Shown piece by piece: positions 17,953 to 27,115 of a stretch of DNA of 64,000 nucleotides; the first letter of the stretch is position 1, and every line of letters begins with the position of its first letter. The stretch spans positions 1-64,000 of the forward strand of contig JAMCPD010000019.1 of the NCBI GenBank assembly GCA_023379935.1, in the 5' to 3' direction. The notes below the pieces were generated by a model. It was not told where the DNA came from and did no database searches. It saw only the letters and a list, made by a program, of their open reading frames with translations. A program made the position numbers and the translations under genes. Source of the DNA: Actinomycetota bacterium (lineage in GTDB: Bacteria; Actinomycetota; Acidimicrobiia; Acidimicrobiales; JAMCPD01).

Positions 17953-18717
17953 TCAACCGCTCATTGTAAGCCCGCCACTGACACTTAAAACCTGTCCGGT
18001 TATGTATGATGCCGCATCGGAAGCTAAAAACAGCACTGCTGATGCTATGTCATCCGGTTGGGCTAAACGCCGCAGTGGTATCGCCCTAAGCAAAGCATCA
18101 CGAATTTTTTCAGGTTGTGCCTGCAAAAAAGGAGTGTCGGTCGGACCGGGACATACAACATTTACCATTATGTTATATCTTGCCATTTCCCTTGCAAGGG
18201 ATTTGCTGAAGGCTATAATCCCACCCTTGGCTCCCGCATAGACGGTCTCACCCATGCTTCCAACACGTCCGGCATCACTTGATATGTTAATTATTCGTCC
18301 ACTTTGCTCGGCAATCATCTCCTTTAAAAAGGTGTGGGTAACGGCAATCGGACCCATCAGGTTTATACTTATCACCTTTTCCCAAAATTCGCGATTGGTA
18401 TCAACAAAAGGTTGCGCCAAGTCCCAACCGGCATTATTGATAAGTATGTCCACATGTCCAACATCTTTATTGACATTAGAATACAACTCCAAGACCGTTT
18501 GATAATCTGCAATATCCACGAAAAAGGGTTTGGACTGACCGCCGTTAGCAGTGATTAAGTCAACCGTTTCCACAGCTGCTTGCATGTTTATATCAGCTAC
18601 CGCTACTTTCGCTCCCGCGGATGCCAACACTTGGGCGCTTGCCCGTCCAATCCCCGATCCGGCTCCTGTAATGAGAGCAGTCTTATTGTCCAGCTTATTA
18701 CCTAATTCTGACGACAT
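17953..18717 (-). CDS. badH: SDR dehydrogenase, BadH-like (2-hydroxycyclohexanecarboxyl-CoA dehydrogenase)
   Basis: A 254-residue short-chain dehydrogenase. The NAD motif is TGAGSGIG near residue 17, the structural motif is NNAGWD, the catalytic Ser is in NISSDAGRVGS, and the Tyr/Lys pair is in VYAGAKGG. The endings VVCPGPTDTPFL and ITGQVLSVSGGLTMSG, together with NNAGWD and SDAGRVGS, are diagnostic of BadH as I know it. BadH oxidises 2-hydroxycyclohexanecarboxyl-CoA to the 2-keto form, the substrate of BadI. It lies 67 bases upstream of the badI-like gene on the same strand, in pathway order. Confidence 0.68.
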   Translation of the reverse strand: MSSELGNKLDNKTALITGAGSGIGRASAQVLASAGAKVAVADINMQAAVETVDLITANGGQSKPFFVDIADYQTVLELYSNVNKDVGHVDILINNAGWDLAQPFVDTNREFWEKVISINLMGPIAVTHTFLKEMIAEQSGRIINISSDAGRVGSMGETVYAGAKGGIIAFSKSLAREMARYNIMVNVVCPGPTDTPFLQAQPEKIRDALLRAIPLRRLAQPDDIASAVLFLASDAASYITGQVLSVSGGLTMSG

Positions 18718-18740
18718 TGATCACCTTTCAATAATTACTG

Positions 18741-18825
18741 TGGGCAAGGGGGGATTTGAACCCCCACGTCCTTATCGGACACAGGAACCTGAATCCTGCG
18801 CGTCTACCAGTTCCGCCACTCACCC
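18741..18825 (-). tRNA. tRNA-Leu (anticodon CAG)
   Basis: A class II tRNA on the minus strand starting GGGTGAGTGGCGGAACTGG. The anticodon loop TTCAGGT lies between CAGGA and TCCTG, followed by a long variable arm and T loop TTCAAAT. The acceptor pairs GGGTGAG with CTTGCCC, including G-U pairs. CCA is not encoded. Confidence 0.96.
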
Positions 18826-18965
18826 GGGGTCTATTTACCATCTTTTGATCTTTTGTACCTATACTGTTTTACCTGCTAAGCTCTCCACTAAAATATATTA
18901 TATGAGCAATCATTCAATAAAGCCTATCTCACAAGTGATAATCAAGTAAATTAAGTACTGTAATT

Positions 18966-19625
18966 ATGGGTTTGTCAGGTATAGAACGACGCTTAGAACA
19001 TTTAGTGGAAGGTGTGTTCGCCAAAGTATTCCATGGTGGGCTCCAACCTGTTGAAATAGCGCGGCGTTTGTCAAGGGAGATGGACCTGCAAAGACAGATA
19101 GGGCCCAAAGGATTTATAGTTCCAAACGACTTTGAAGTACGTCTGTCTCCAAGTGACTATCAACGCCTGGGCTCTTTCACTGAATCTTTGGAGGCTGAAC
19201 TGGAAGAAGCACTGGTGGATTACGCTAGGGGTGAAGGTTATGTTTTACTTGGATCAATTGGTGTGAAAGTCGCAGAAGACGCTGATTTGAATGCCGGCAT
19301 ATTTGCGGTTGCCAGCCGCATAACTCAAGGTTCTGCACAAAAAACCAAGGGGGTGTGGATAGTTCTGCCTGATGGCAAGAGGGTAGTTGTGGGAGATGAA
19401 ACTATCCTTATCGGACGATCATCAAACTGTACTATTCCGCTTAAAGATCCAAATGTAAGCCGCCGTCATGCACAAGTAAGCCGGGAAGGTGGTGATGTGG
19501 TGATAACTGATTTGGGTTCCACAAACAGTACACTGGTAAATGGAATGAAGATAAAACGACGTAAACTTGTTGACGATGATGAGATAATGATAGGTATCAC
19601 TAAACTTAGATTCCGATCCAGATAG
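18966..19625 (+). CDS. fhaA: FhaA: DUF3662 and FHA domain protein
   Basis: A 219-residue cytoplasmic protein. The N-terminal DUF3662 domain (GIERRLEHLVEGVFAKVF..GLQPVEIARRL) spans roughly residues 3-115. The C-terminal FHA domain (LIGRSSNCTIPLKDPNVSRRHA, then DLGSTNSTLVNG) spans 140-218 and binds phosphothreonine. In mycobacteria FhaA is phosphorylated by PknB and acts with peptidoglycan precursor export. It is the first gene of an envelope-signalling operon running to pknB. The central linker is shorter than in mycobacteria. Confidence 0.93.
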   Translation: MGLSGIERRLEHLVEGVFAKVFHGGLQPVEIARRLSREMDLQRQIGPKGFIVPNDFEVRLSPSDYQRLGSFTESLEAELEEALVDYARGEGYVLLGSIGVKVAEDADLNAGIFAVASRITQGSAQKTKGVWIVLPDGKRVVVGDETILIGRSSNCTIPLKDPNVSRRHAQVSREGGDVVITDLGSTNSTLVNGMKIKRRKLVDDDEIMIGITKLRFRSR

Positions 19626-19662
19626 TGGGCGCCCTTCGGTAGTCCTGATAGGATAACAGTTG

Positions 19663-20139
19663 ATGCCTACTGTTTTGTTGACTATTTTAAAATATTTTCT
19701 AATCGCCTTGATCTGGTTGTTTTTTTTAAGAATCGCCAGAGCTGTTATTGTCGAGATGAAAACACCGTCGCCGCGGGATGATAAAAACACAAAAAAAACT
19801 GGTGGTTTTTACAATAATGGCGCCAGCAATCAACAAAAACGGGAAAGATTGAAGGGAAAACTCAAAGTTATAGAACCAAAAGAGCAACGAGGTGAGTTAT
19901 ACGAGATCAGGAACGAACTCACATTTGGGAGACAGCCAAACTGTGGAGTTATTCTGGAAAAGGACAACTTTGTCTCTAATATGCACGCTAGAATATTTAG
20001 GAAGGGGAAAGAGGTGTGGCTTGAAGATTTGGGTTCCACAAACGGAACTTATGTTAATGGTAAAAAAATTACAGCAGTTCAAATAAGGCGTAGTGATCTA
20101 ATTCAAATTGGTGGTGTTGTTATGAAGGTGACCAAATAG
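19663..20139 (+). CDS. fhaB: FhaB: membrane-anchored FHA domain protein
   Basis: About 158 residues. One N-terminal transmembrane helix (TILKYFLIALIWLFFLRIA) is followed by a short charged linker and an FHA domain (TFGRQPNCGVILEKDNFVSNMHA, DLGSTNGTYVNG). The ATG at 19663 is preferred, although a TTG lies directly before it. In Mycobacterium FhaB (FipA) links PASTA kinases to division proteins. It lies 37 bases after fhaA and 15 before the phosphatase. Confidence 0.9.
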   Translation: MPTVLLTILKYFLIALIWLFFLRIARAVIVEMKTPSPRDDKNTKKTGGFYNNGASNQQKRERLKGKLKVIEPKEQRGELYEIRNELTFGRQPNCGVILEKDNFVSNMHARIFRKGKEVWLEDLGSTNGTYVNGKKITAVQIRRSDLIQIGGVVMKVTK

Positions 20140-20154
20140 TTAAGTGATAACAAG

Positions 20155-21438
20155 ATGATTTTACTGCGTTCCGGTTCGGCTACCGATGTAGGGTTAATAA
20201 GGCCCAACAATCAGGATGTGGCTTTTACGGGAAAAGGCTTGTTCGTTGTAGCTGATGGATTGGGGGGTCATGTAGGCGGCGAAGTGGCTGCCAAATTAGC
20301 AGTCGATACCTTAGTGGGCTCCTTTTTTATTAATGAACCTCAACAAAGCCCGGGTGGGGAAGACCTACTGAAAAAAAGGCTGTTGCGAGCCGTAAGCCAG
20401 GCAAATCATGCCATCTGGAAAACCGCTTACCAAAACAGCGAGCTTCGCGGCATGGGAACCACTCTTACGGCTGCTGTTTGGGTTTCAAATGGTGAGGACG
20501 AAGAGGCGGGTAAACTGATATTTGCGCATGTGGGTGATTCCAGAGCATATATTTTACACCGCGGCTGTTTAAAAAGGTTGACCGTTGATCATAACGTGAA
20601 AGAGGAGCTCAAAAACAAGAAACAGACCAGCAAAGACCCCAGGATTGCTCTTAGGGCCAAACATGTTTTAACGCGTGCGCTTGGCGTAGAGCCTACAGTC
20701 AACATAGATATGTTCCAAGCCGCTTTTTTGGACGGGGACAGACTGATGTTATGTACTGACGGGCTAACCAATGAGGTTGATGAAGATACAATTGCCGATG
20801 TATTGACCAACTTGTCTGATCCAACTGTCGTTGCCGAAGAACTTGTCAGACAAGCCCGCGCGAACGGGGGGAATGATAACATTACCGTAGTCGTTGTTGA
20901 TGCAACTGTGCTCGAAGAAGGTACCGGCCTACAAAAAGACGACCTACAAAAAGACAGTTCTGCCGATATTTTTATTGCCGCTCAATCAGATGACAGCGGA
21001 GGTATTTCATCATTTTCCGATCCGGACTTACCCTCCACCCACCCATTTCTACACTGGCTACGCAACCTGTTCACACTGCGCTTTATAAGTTTTATACTGT
21101 TATTGGCCGCTTTGGCGGGAGCAGTATTTCTTACGCTGAGGTGGGTAACCAGCCATTCTTATTTTGTTGGTTTGGACAAAGGTTACCTGGCTATTTACAA
21201 AGGAAGGTCTGAAGCTTTTTTAGGATTTAGCCCAAAACTTATACAAAAAACAGATGTGAAGAGTTCACAAATACTCCAATCTCGCTTACCTGATTTACAA
21301 AACGGCGTTGAGGTGTCCTCACTACATGCTGCTTGGCGATATGTGAACAACCTTGTAAAAGAGGCTGCCTTATTTCAAAACAACCCCGCCACTACCACTA
21401 CTTTAGCAAACACCAACACCACGGTCGGGTCTGGTTAA
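20155..21438 (+). CDS. pstP: PP2C-family serine/threonine phosphatase with one membrane helix
   Basis: A 427-residue phosphatase that reverses Ser/Thr kinase signalling. Metal-binding motifs are NNQD, VADGLGGH, HVGDSRAY, LCTDGL and GGNDNITVVV over residues 1-245. A transmembrane helix (ISFILLLAALAGAVFLTLRWV) near residue 310 is followed by an extracellular domain of about 100 residues ending in a Thr/Asn-rich tail. The linker holds a 15-base tandem repeat coding LQKDD/LQKDS. It is the cognate partner of the kinase three genes on. Confidence 0.95.
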   Translation: MILLRSGSATDVGLIRPNNQDVAFTGKGLFVVADGLGGHVGGEVAAKLAVDTLVGSFFINEPQQSPGGEDLLKKRLLRAVSQANHAIWKTAYQNSELRGMGTTLTAAVWVSNGEDEEAGKLIFAHVGDSRAYILHRGCLKRLTVDHNVKEELKNKKQTSKDPRIALRAKHVLTRALGVEPTVNIDMFQAAFLDGDRLMLCTDGLTNEVDEDTIADVLTNLSDPTVVAEELVRQARANGGNDNITVVVVDATVLEEGTGLQKDDLQKDSSADIFIAAQSDDSGGISSFSDPDLPSTHPFLHWLRNLFTLRFISFILLLAALAGAVFLTLRWVTSHSYFVGLDKGYLAIYKGRSEAFLGFSPKLIQKTDVKSSQILQSRLPDLQNGVEVSSLHAAWRYVNNLVKEAALFQNNPATTTTLANTNTTVGSG

Positions 21439-21451
21439 ATGGATATAAACG

Positions 21452-22933
21452 ATGGATAAACGTATTCGCTATTTAGGGGTTGTACTGCTGCTTGCTTTTA
21501 GTGTTTTATTTCTTCAGTTGAACAACATACAAGTACGCCAAGCTTCAGCTTTGGCTAATGCCCCGGGAAACTACCGCAATGTTTTGCTATCTCTGCAAAG
21601 ACCGAGAGGCACTATTGTGACCTCAGATAATGTTGTGGTAGCACGTTCTCTCCCGACAAAAGGTGGAATTTATAAGTATCAGCGCGTTTATCCCGAAGGA
21701 CGGTTATTCGCTGACATAACCGGCTACTACTCCTTGATATATGGAGCCACCGGCGCTGAAAGCAGTTACAACTCAGCCTTGTCAGCCTATTTGACACCGC
21801 TCAATACCTTACGGGACTTACTTGATCGCAAATTTGTAACGAACACCTTGGTCCTCACGGTGTTGAACAGCCTACAACAAACAGCTGCCAAAGCTTTGGG
21901 GAACAGGAAAGGAGCAGTGGTGGTCATACAACCTTCAACGGGAGCTATACTGGCCATGTACAGTTCGCCAACCTACAATCCAAATAATCTTTCTTCTTTA
22001 AACTCAACCGAAGTACACGCCGCCTGGAAACGATACATTGAAAACCCACAAAATCCTATGTTGCCGCGGGCATACGCGCGAAGTTATGCTCCGGGATCCA
22101 CCTTTAAAATTATCACCTCATCTGCGGTATACGATCATGATCCAAAAATAGCAACTACGTTATTCCCATCTTTAAGCGGTCTTGTACTGCCCCAAACTTC
22201 TCATATTCTCTATAACTATGCCCATGAGGTATGCGGCGGGTATATGCCGGAACTGTTTAAAGTCTCTTGTGACAGCGGTTACGGACAAATTGGTCTTGAT
22301 CTTGGCCCACAAAACTTGTTCAATGAAGCAACAAGTTTTGGGTTTAATAAAATACCCCCGCTCGATATTCCAGGCGCAGCTGCCTCCACTTTCCCCCCGG
22401 TCAGTTCTTACGCCACTGACCCTTCCGCAGTGGCGTTTTCAGCTATTGGCCAGTTTAATGTATCATCCACCGCATTGCAGATGGCAATTGCTACCGCAGC
22501 CATTGCCAACAAGGGCATCATTATGATACCCCACATCATGGCGCAGATACGCAACTATCAAGGGCAACTGGTTAAAGCTTGGACACCAAAAATGTGGCTG
22601 CATGCCACATCCGCTTCGACAGCGGCTAAAGTTAAAGGTTTAATGATTGGGGTAACACAGGGTGGCACTGCCACCAATGTGGCTATTCCCGGTGTTTTGG
22701 TTGCCGCAAAGACAGGAACTGCCCAAGGAGTTCCCGGCCAATGTTGCACTAACTGGCTGGCGGGGTTTGCTCCGGCCAACAATCCGTTGGTTGTTGTGGT
22801 CACGGTAGTACCATATCAACCCGGACTTGGATATAATCCAACTGGTTCTGCTATAGCCGGCCCAGTGGAGAGAACAATGTTAATTGCTGCGCTAGCGCAG
22901 GCAAATCGTATTAAACAGATAGAAGGAGAATAG
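21452..22933 (+). CDS. pbpA: Penicillin-binding protein A-like transpeptidase (class B)
   Basis: A 493-residue membrane-anchored transpeptidase. After the N-terminal helix (YLGVVLLLAFSVLFLQLN) comes a small dimerisation region. The transpeptidase domain has SxxK as APGSTFKI near residue 215 and the KTG triad as AAKTGTAQG near residue 415. It cross-links peptidoglycan. In most actinobacteria a rodA/ftsW gene sits just upstream, but here the preceding gene is pstP, only 13 bases away. Confidence 0.94.
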   Translation: MDKRIRYLGVVLLLAFSVLFLQLNNIQVRQASALANAPGNYRNVLLSLQRPRGTIVTSDNVVVARSLPTKGGIYKYQRVYPEGRLFADITGYYSLIYGATGAESSYNSALSAYLTPLNTLRDLLDRKFVTNTLVLTVLNSLQQTAAKALGNRKGAVVVIQPSTGAILAMYSSPTYNPNNLSSLNSTEVHAAWKRYIENPQNPMLPRAYARSYAPGSTFKIITSSAVYDHDPKIATTLFPSLSGLVLPQTSHILYNYAHEVCGGYMPELFKVSCDSGYGQIGLDLGPQNLFNEATSFGFNKIPPLDIPGAAASTFPPVSSYATDPSAVAFSAIGQFNVSSTALQMAIATAAIANKGIIMIPHIMAQIRNYQGQLVKAWTPKMWLHATSASTAAKVKGLMIGVTQGGTATNVAIPGVLVAAKTGTAQGVPGQCCTNWLAGFAPANNPLVVVVTVVPYQPGLGYNPTGSAIAGPVERTMLIAALAQANRIKQIEGE

Positions 22934-22938
22934 GTTAA

Positions 22939-24945
22939 GTGAGTAGTACAGGACCAATTACACCTCAAATATTGGGAGGACGGTATGAACTTTCACGTCG
23001 TATTGCTCGCGGCGGTATGGCGGATGTGTATCAAGCAAAGGACTTATTGTTGGATAGGCATGTCGCGGTAAAAGTACTCTTCCCCGAACTATCTGTTGAT
23101 AAAGCATTTGTAAACAGGTTTAAACAAGAAGCTAAGGCTGCAGCTAATTTAAGTCATCCGCACATAGTTCCCGTTTTTGACTGGGGTGAAGATGGCAGTC
23201 ACTACTTTATCGTTATGGAGTTTATAAATGGGCAGTCACTGTCAACCTTGATTCACACTGCCGGCTCCTTACCACCTACCCGCGCGGCATCTATAGCAAA
23301 GGATGTGGCAAGTGCCTTATCTTATGCACATCAACACGGCGTTGTTCACAGGGATATCAAACCCGGCAATGTTTTAATTACGGAAGAAGGGATAATCAAA
23401 GTAACTGATTTCGGAATTGCACGAGCAATCAATACCGAAGACAATGTTACTCAAACGGGATCTGTTATGGGAACGGCTACATATTTTTCGCCTGAACAAG
23501 CAAGAGGTTTAACTATAGATGCGCGCAGTGATATTTATTCATTAGGTGTAGTCCTATATGAGATGACCGTTGGAAGACCCCCTTTTGTCGGCGAAAACCC
23601 TGTGTCTGTCGCATACAAACATGTGTCTGAACAGCCGCCTTCGTTAAGACAGTTCAATGCATCAGTCCCTTCGGACCTCGAAACTATTATCGCAAAAGCG
23701 CTCTCAAAGTCTCCGCAGGATCGTTATCAAACTGCTCTGGAAATGCAGACCGATTTGGAGCGTTTCTGTCACGGCGAATCGATTGGTATAAGATCGCAAA
23801 CCGGCCCAGCCAACTTGAGGGGTGACAACGATCTTACCATGGTACTGCCCTCTATGGGCTCTGGTGAGCGAACGCAGGTGTTGACCGCAATATCACCATC
23901 AACCGATAACCTGTTGGCGGATGAGTATTTAGATGATGACTCAGACGATAAGGGGAATCACCAGACCATTGTTTACCTTGTGATTTTGGGGATTCTTTTA
24001 ATAGCCTTGGGTGTAGTCGTATATATGTTTGGCCATTTGTTCGGATATTTCGGAGGATCATCAACAACTTCATCTTTTAATCTGCCCAATGTGGTCGGAA
24101 AGCCTCTTTCCACCGTAGAATCGTTGCTTGCCCGCGATGGATTAAAGGTATCTGTCAACACGGTTTCCAGCCGAGATCCGAAGGGAACTGTTATTTCTAC
24201 CACTCCTTCGCCAAACACCTCTGTAACACGAGGTAATACCATCCATTTGACGGTAAGTGGCGGTCTGCTTCAAGTCACAATGCCAAACCTTGTAGGTGAC
24301 ACCTTTTCTTCTGCAAGCGCTAGGTTGAGTAAAGATAGTTTGAAGGTTTCAGAAACCAAGGTGGCAACCAATGTTTATGCGCAAGGAGATGTTGTAAGCC
24401 AAAGCATACCCGAAGGAACGGTTGTAACTGAAGGTACTACGGTTGATTTGGTCGTTGCGGTATCACCGGGAAATTCAACCATCCCAAGCGTGGTTGGTGA
24501 TACCCCTGCACAAGCAGGTAATATCTTGGGACAAGCGGGGTTCAAGGTGGGAACCACAACATACCAGTACTCCACCTCTATTGCTACCGGTTATGTTATA
24601 ACAACCAGCCCGCCACCCGGTAATAAGGTGGCTTCGGCTACAACAGTTGATCTTGTTGTATCTGAAGGAGCAGCTGAGGTAACCGTCCCCTCTGTAATAG
24701 GTGATACGTTGAGCCAAGCCGAAACTGTTTTAACTAATGCCGGTTTTGTTGCCAGCCCTGCTGCTTATCAGGTAAGCAATCCGAGCTATATCGGCATAGT
24801 GATGGATCAAACTCCATCCAGTGGCACTTTGATAACCCAAGGGTCGTCGGTAACTATTTATGTGGGACAAGCAGCTACTACCACTACCACCACTACCACC
24901 ACTACCACCACTACCACCACTACCACCACTACCACAATTCCTTAA
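22939..24945 (+). CDS. pknB: PASTA-domain serine/threonine kinase
   Basis: A 668-residue kinase starting with GTG five bases after pbpA. Kinase motifs are Gly-rich RIARGGMADVY, VAVKVL with the catalytic Lys, HRDIKPGN, DFGIARA, and SPE in place of APE, over residues 12-280. A transmembrane helix (VYLVILGILLIALGVVVYMFG) near residue 350 is followed by four extracellular PASTA repeats (PNVVGKP, PNLVGDT, PSVVGDT, PSVIGDT), which bind muropeptides or lipid II. The C-terminus is a run of 20 threonines followed by Ile-Pro. Only one kinase is present here, with no pknA. Confidence 0.95.
   Translation: MSSTGPITPQILGGRYELSRRIARGGMADVYQAKDLLLDRHVAVKVLFPELSVDKAFVNRFKQEAKAAANLSHPHIVPVFDWGEDGSHYFIVMEFINGQSLSTLIHTAGSLPPTRAASIAKDVASALSYAHQHGVVHRDIKPGNVLITEEGIIKVTDFGIARAINTEDNVTQTGSVMGTATYFSPEQARGLTIDARSDIYSLGVVLYEMTVGRPPFVGENPVSVAYKHVSEQPPSLRQFNASVPSDLETIIAKALSKSPQDRYQTALEMQTDLERFCHGESIGIRSQTGPANLRGDNDLTMVLPSMGSGERTQVLTAISPSTDNLLADEYLDDDSDDKGNHQTIVYLVILGILLIALGVVVYMFGHLFGYFGGSSTTSSFNLPNVVGKPLSTVESLLARDGLKVSVNTVSSRDPKGTVISTTPSPNTSVTRGNTIHLTVSGGLLQVTMPNLVGDTFSSASARLSKDSLKVSETKVATNVYAQGDVVSQSIPEGTVVTEGTTVDLVVAVSPGNSTIPSVVGDTPAQAGNILGQAGFKVGTTTYQYSTSIATGYVITTSPPPGNKVASATTVDLVVSEGAAEVTVPSVIGDTLSQAETVLTNAGFVASPAAYQVSNPSYIGIVMDQTPSSGTLITQGSSVTIYVGQAATTTTTTTTTTTTTTTTTTTTIP
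24877..24936 (+). repeat. Threonine-codon microsatellite at the end of pknB
   Basis: Twenty consecutive Thr codons. From 24883 the 9-base unit ACTACCACC is repeated five times perfectly, then once with a change. The tract is a candidate for length variation by slippage. Because the unit is a multiple of three, copy-number change keeps the reading frame. Confidence 0.9.
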
Positions 24946-24981
24946 AACGCGACATGGCACATGCCAACCGGATGGACAACT

Positions 24982-25581
24982 TCACCCAAGCGTATGTTGT
25001 ATGCAAATATTTACGAAGTTGGCTATCAGTTGTTTGCCGTCAGTGGTCAATATAGATTCAGGATGAAACTGGACGCCCTCTATGGGCAACTCACGATGGC
25101 GTACAGCCATTATGGTATCTTTATCATCTTTGCCGGTATAGGCTGTTAGTTCTAAGTCGGACGACAAACTGGCCTTATCTATCACCAAGGAGTGGTATCT
25201 GGTGGCGGTTATAGGACTCGTTAAACCGGACAACACACCGCGGCCATTGTGGTAAATGAGAGATGTTTTACCATGCATGATCTCCGGAGCTTGAACAATT
25301 TTAGCACCAAATACCTGTCCGATACACTGATGCCCTAAGCATACACCTAGAATCGGTGTTTTTTGGGTTGCAAACTTTTTAATGAGTTCATTGCTTATAC
25401 CTGCATCCTCGGGTCGTCCGGGGCCCGGAGAGACTACAACCCCGTCGGGTTTAAGTTTAATCAACTCGTCTAAGTTAGCATAATCATTTCTTACGACACT
25501 CAGGTGAGCACCCAGTTCACCCAGGTATTGAACAAGGTTATACACAAATGAATCATAGTTATCAACAACTAAAATATGCAT
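24982..25581 (-). CDS. pabA: Glutamine amidotransferase subunit of anthranilate / aminodeoxychorismate synthase
   Basis: A 199-residue class I glutamine amidotransferase. The nucleophile Cys is in GVCLGHQCIGQ near residue 80, the oxyanion motif is VVSPGPGRPEDAG, and the His-Glu pair is in GVQFHPESILT. It provides ammonia for anthranilate (TrpG) or 4-amino-4-deoxychorismate (PabA). The two cannot be separated by sequence alone and one gene may serve both. In actinobacteria this gene regularly closes the pknB locus, as it does here, in convergent orientation. Confidence 0.9.
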   Translation of the reverse strand: MHILVVDNYDSFVYNLVQYLGELGAHLSVVRNDYANLDELIKLKPDGVVVSPGPGRPEDAGISNELIKKFATQKTPILGVCLGHQCIGQVFGAKIVQAPEIMHGKTSLIYHNGRGVLSGLTSPITATRYHSLVIDKASLSSDLELTAYTGKDDKDTIMAVRHRELPIEGVQFHPESILTTDGKQLIANFVNICIQHTLG

Positions 25582-25634
25582 CAGTTTACACTCATATCTA
25601 CCACTTTATAGCTTACATCTGCTATCATTATTGT

Positions 25635-25922
25635 ATGACTCCACGCCGACATAACCTTAGGGGAGGTCGTGTAACACCAAAAAAGTCTCAACAACAAGAG
25701 CAGGAATATCTAACCGGGCGCTACACACCGCCAATCCCCAAACGCTTAAAGACCAGTCCGTTATGGATACCCATCTTAATGTTTGCAGCGCTTGGCATCG
25801 GAATATTGATGATAATAACCAACTACCTTGGAATTTTGCCCGGTGGAACCTCGGGGTGGTACCTGTTGGGCGGATTGGCCTTACTGGCAATAGGGTTCTT
25901 TACGGCCACCCGTTACCGGTAA
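25635..25922 (+). CDS. crgA: Cell division protein CrgA
   Basis: About 95 residues, starting at MTPRRHNLRGG. The frame is open further upstream, but that part is not family-like. A basic N-terminus is followed by two membrane helices (WIPILMFAALGIGILMII and WYLLGGLALLAIGFFTATR) separated by a short loop (LPGGTSG). This is the CrgA pattern, including the terminal ATR(W/Y)R. CrgA binds FtsZ and septal PBPs in actinobacteria and normally neighbours pknB and trpG, as here. Confidence 0.9.
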   Translation: MTPRRHNLRGGRVTPKKSQQQEQEYLTGRYTPPIPKRLKTSPLWIPILMFAALGIGILMIITNYLGILPGGTSGWYLLGGLALLAIGFFTATRYR

Positions 25923-25939
25923 ATTTGGTTATTGGTAAA

Positions 25940-27115
25940 CTACAATCTCTCCACAATGGTGGCGTTAGCCATACCTCCGCCTTCACACATGGTTTGAAGA
26001 CCCCACCTGCCGCCAGTACGTTCAAGCTCATTGACCAAGGTCGCCATAAGCTTGGCACCTGAACAACCCAGGGGGTGTCCTAACGCTATGGCACCGCCAT
26101 TTACATTAACCTTTTCCATGTTGGGATGAAGTTCTTTTTCCCAAGCAAGCACTACAGATGCAAATGCCTCATTTATTTCAATCAAATCTATATCATCAAT
26201 GGTCAGTTTGCCTTTTTCCAATACTTTCTTTGTTGCCGGTATCGGTCCGGTAAGCATAGTAACGGGATCAACTCCGGCCAACGAAAAGGAGTGAAACCGG
26301 GCTCTGGGTTTTAGGTTGAGTTGGGATGCTCGTTCTTCACTCATGATCAATACAGCAGACGCTCCATCGGTGATTTGGGAAGAGTTGGCTGCCGTCACCT
26401 TCCCATCAGGTTTAAAGGCTGGTTTTAATGTAGCCAAGGTTTCAACAGTACTATCCGGCCTTATTCCCTCATCCGCACTGACAATCTCATCGGTATCATT
26501 ACCTTTGTCATCCTTGACAGCCAAAGGTATGATCTCATTGGCAAATCTGCCTTCTTTTGTGGCTTTGGCAGCATTTTGATGACTTTTGACACTAAAGGTA
26601 TCCAGATCTTCTCTCGTAAGGTTCCACTGGTCAGCAATCATCTCAGCTGATATTCCCTGAGAAACAAGTCCGCCTCTTTCTTTATATCTGTTCATTACTT
26701 GGGGTCCAAAAGGGAATCCCATATTTGGAACTATTGAAGAACCCATAGGCACCCTGGTCATACTTTCAATACCGGCAGCAACAACTATATCGTAAAATCC
26801 GGTCATAACGCCTTGAGCGGCAAAGCTCATGGCTTGTTGGGAAGAACCGCATTGGCGATCTATGGTTGTCGCGCAGACAGACTCGGGAAACCCGGCGGCC
26901 AAGACGGCATTACGACCAATATTCACACCTTGTTCCGCTACCTGCATAACACAACCCATTATTACATCTTCAATCAAAGCGGGATCAAGATCGTTTCTTT
27001 GAACAAGGGCTTTGAGTGGCTCGGCAGCCAGATCAACTGGGTGCCACCCAGAAAGCTTTCCGTTGCGCTTGCCTCCTATTGTCCTTACGGCATCTACTAT
27101 TACTGCTGTTGGCAT
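25940..27115 (-). CDS. Acetyl-CoA acyltransferase (thiolase)
   Basis: A 391-residue thiolase. The acylated Cys is Cys89 in [10 protein letters not shown], and the general-base motifs are [14 protein letters not shown] and [10 protein letters not shown] at the C-terminus. Family members cleave 3-ketoacyl-CoA in beta-oxidation or condense two acetyl-CoA. The wording ([12 protein letters not shown]-terminal VDAVRT..GK) suits a broad-specificity FadA type. No partner hydratase/dehydrogenase is adjacent, although the badHI-like genes 8 kb away also produce CoA thioesters that would end in beta-oxidation. Confidence 0.93.
   Translation of the reverse strand: MPTAVIVDAVRTIGGKRNGKLSGWHPVDLAAEPLKALVQRNDLDPALIEDVIMGCVMQVAEQGVNIGRNAVLAAGFPESVCATTIDRQCGSSQQAMSFAAQGVMTGFYDIVVAAGIESMTRVPMGSSIVPNMGFPFGPQVMNRYKERGGLVSQGISAEMIADQWNLTREDLDTFSVKSHQNAAKATKEGRFANEIIPLAVKDDKGNDTDEIVSADEGIRPDSTVETLATLKPAFKPDGKVTAANSSQITDGASAVLIMSEERASQLNLKPRARFHSFSLAGVDPVTMLTGPIPATKKVLEKGKLTIDDIDLIEINEAFASVVLAWEKELHPNMEKVNVNGGAIALGHPLGCSGAKLMATLVNELERTGGRWGLQTMCEGGGMANATIVERL

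Noticed and set aside
25548-25634. Upstream extension of crgA
   Set aside because: The extra 29 residues overlap the divergent pabA start, are rich in Tyr/His and do not resemble CrgA. The ATG at 25635 gives a normal-length protein.
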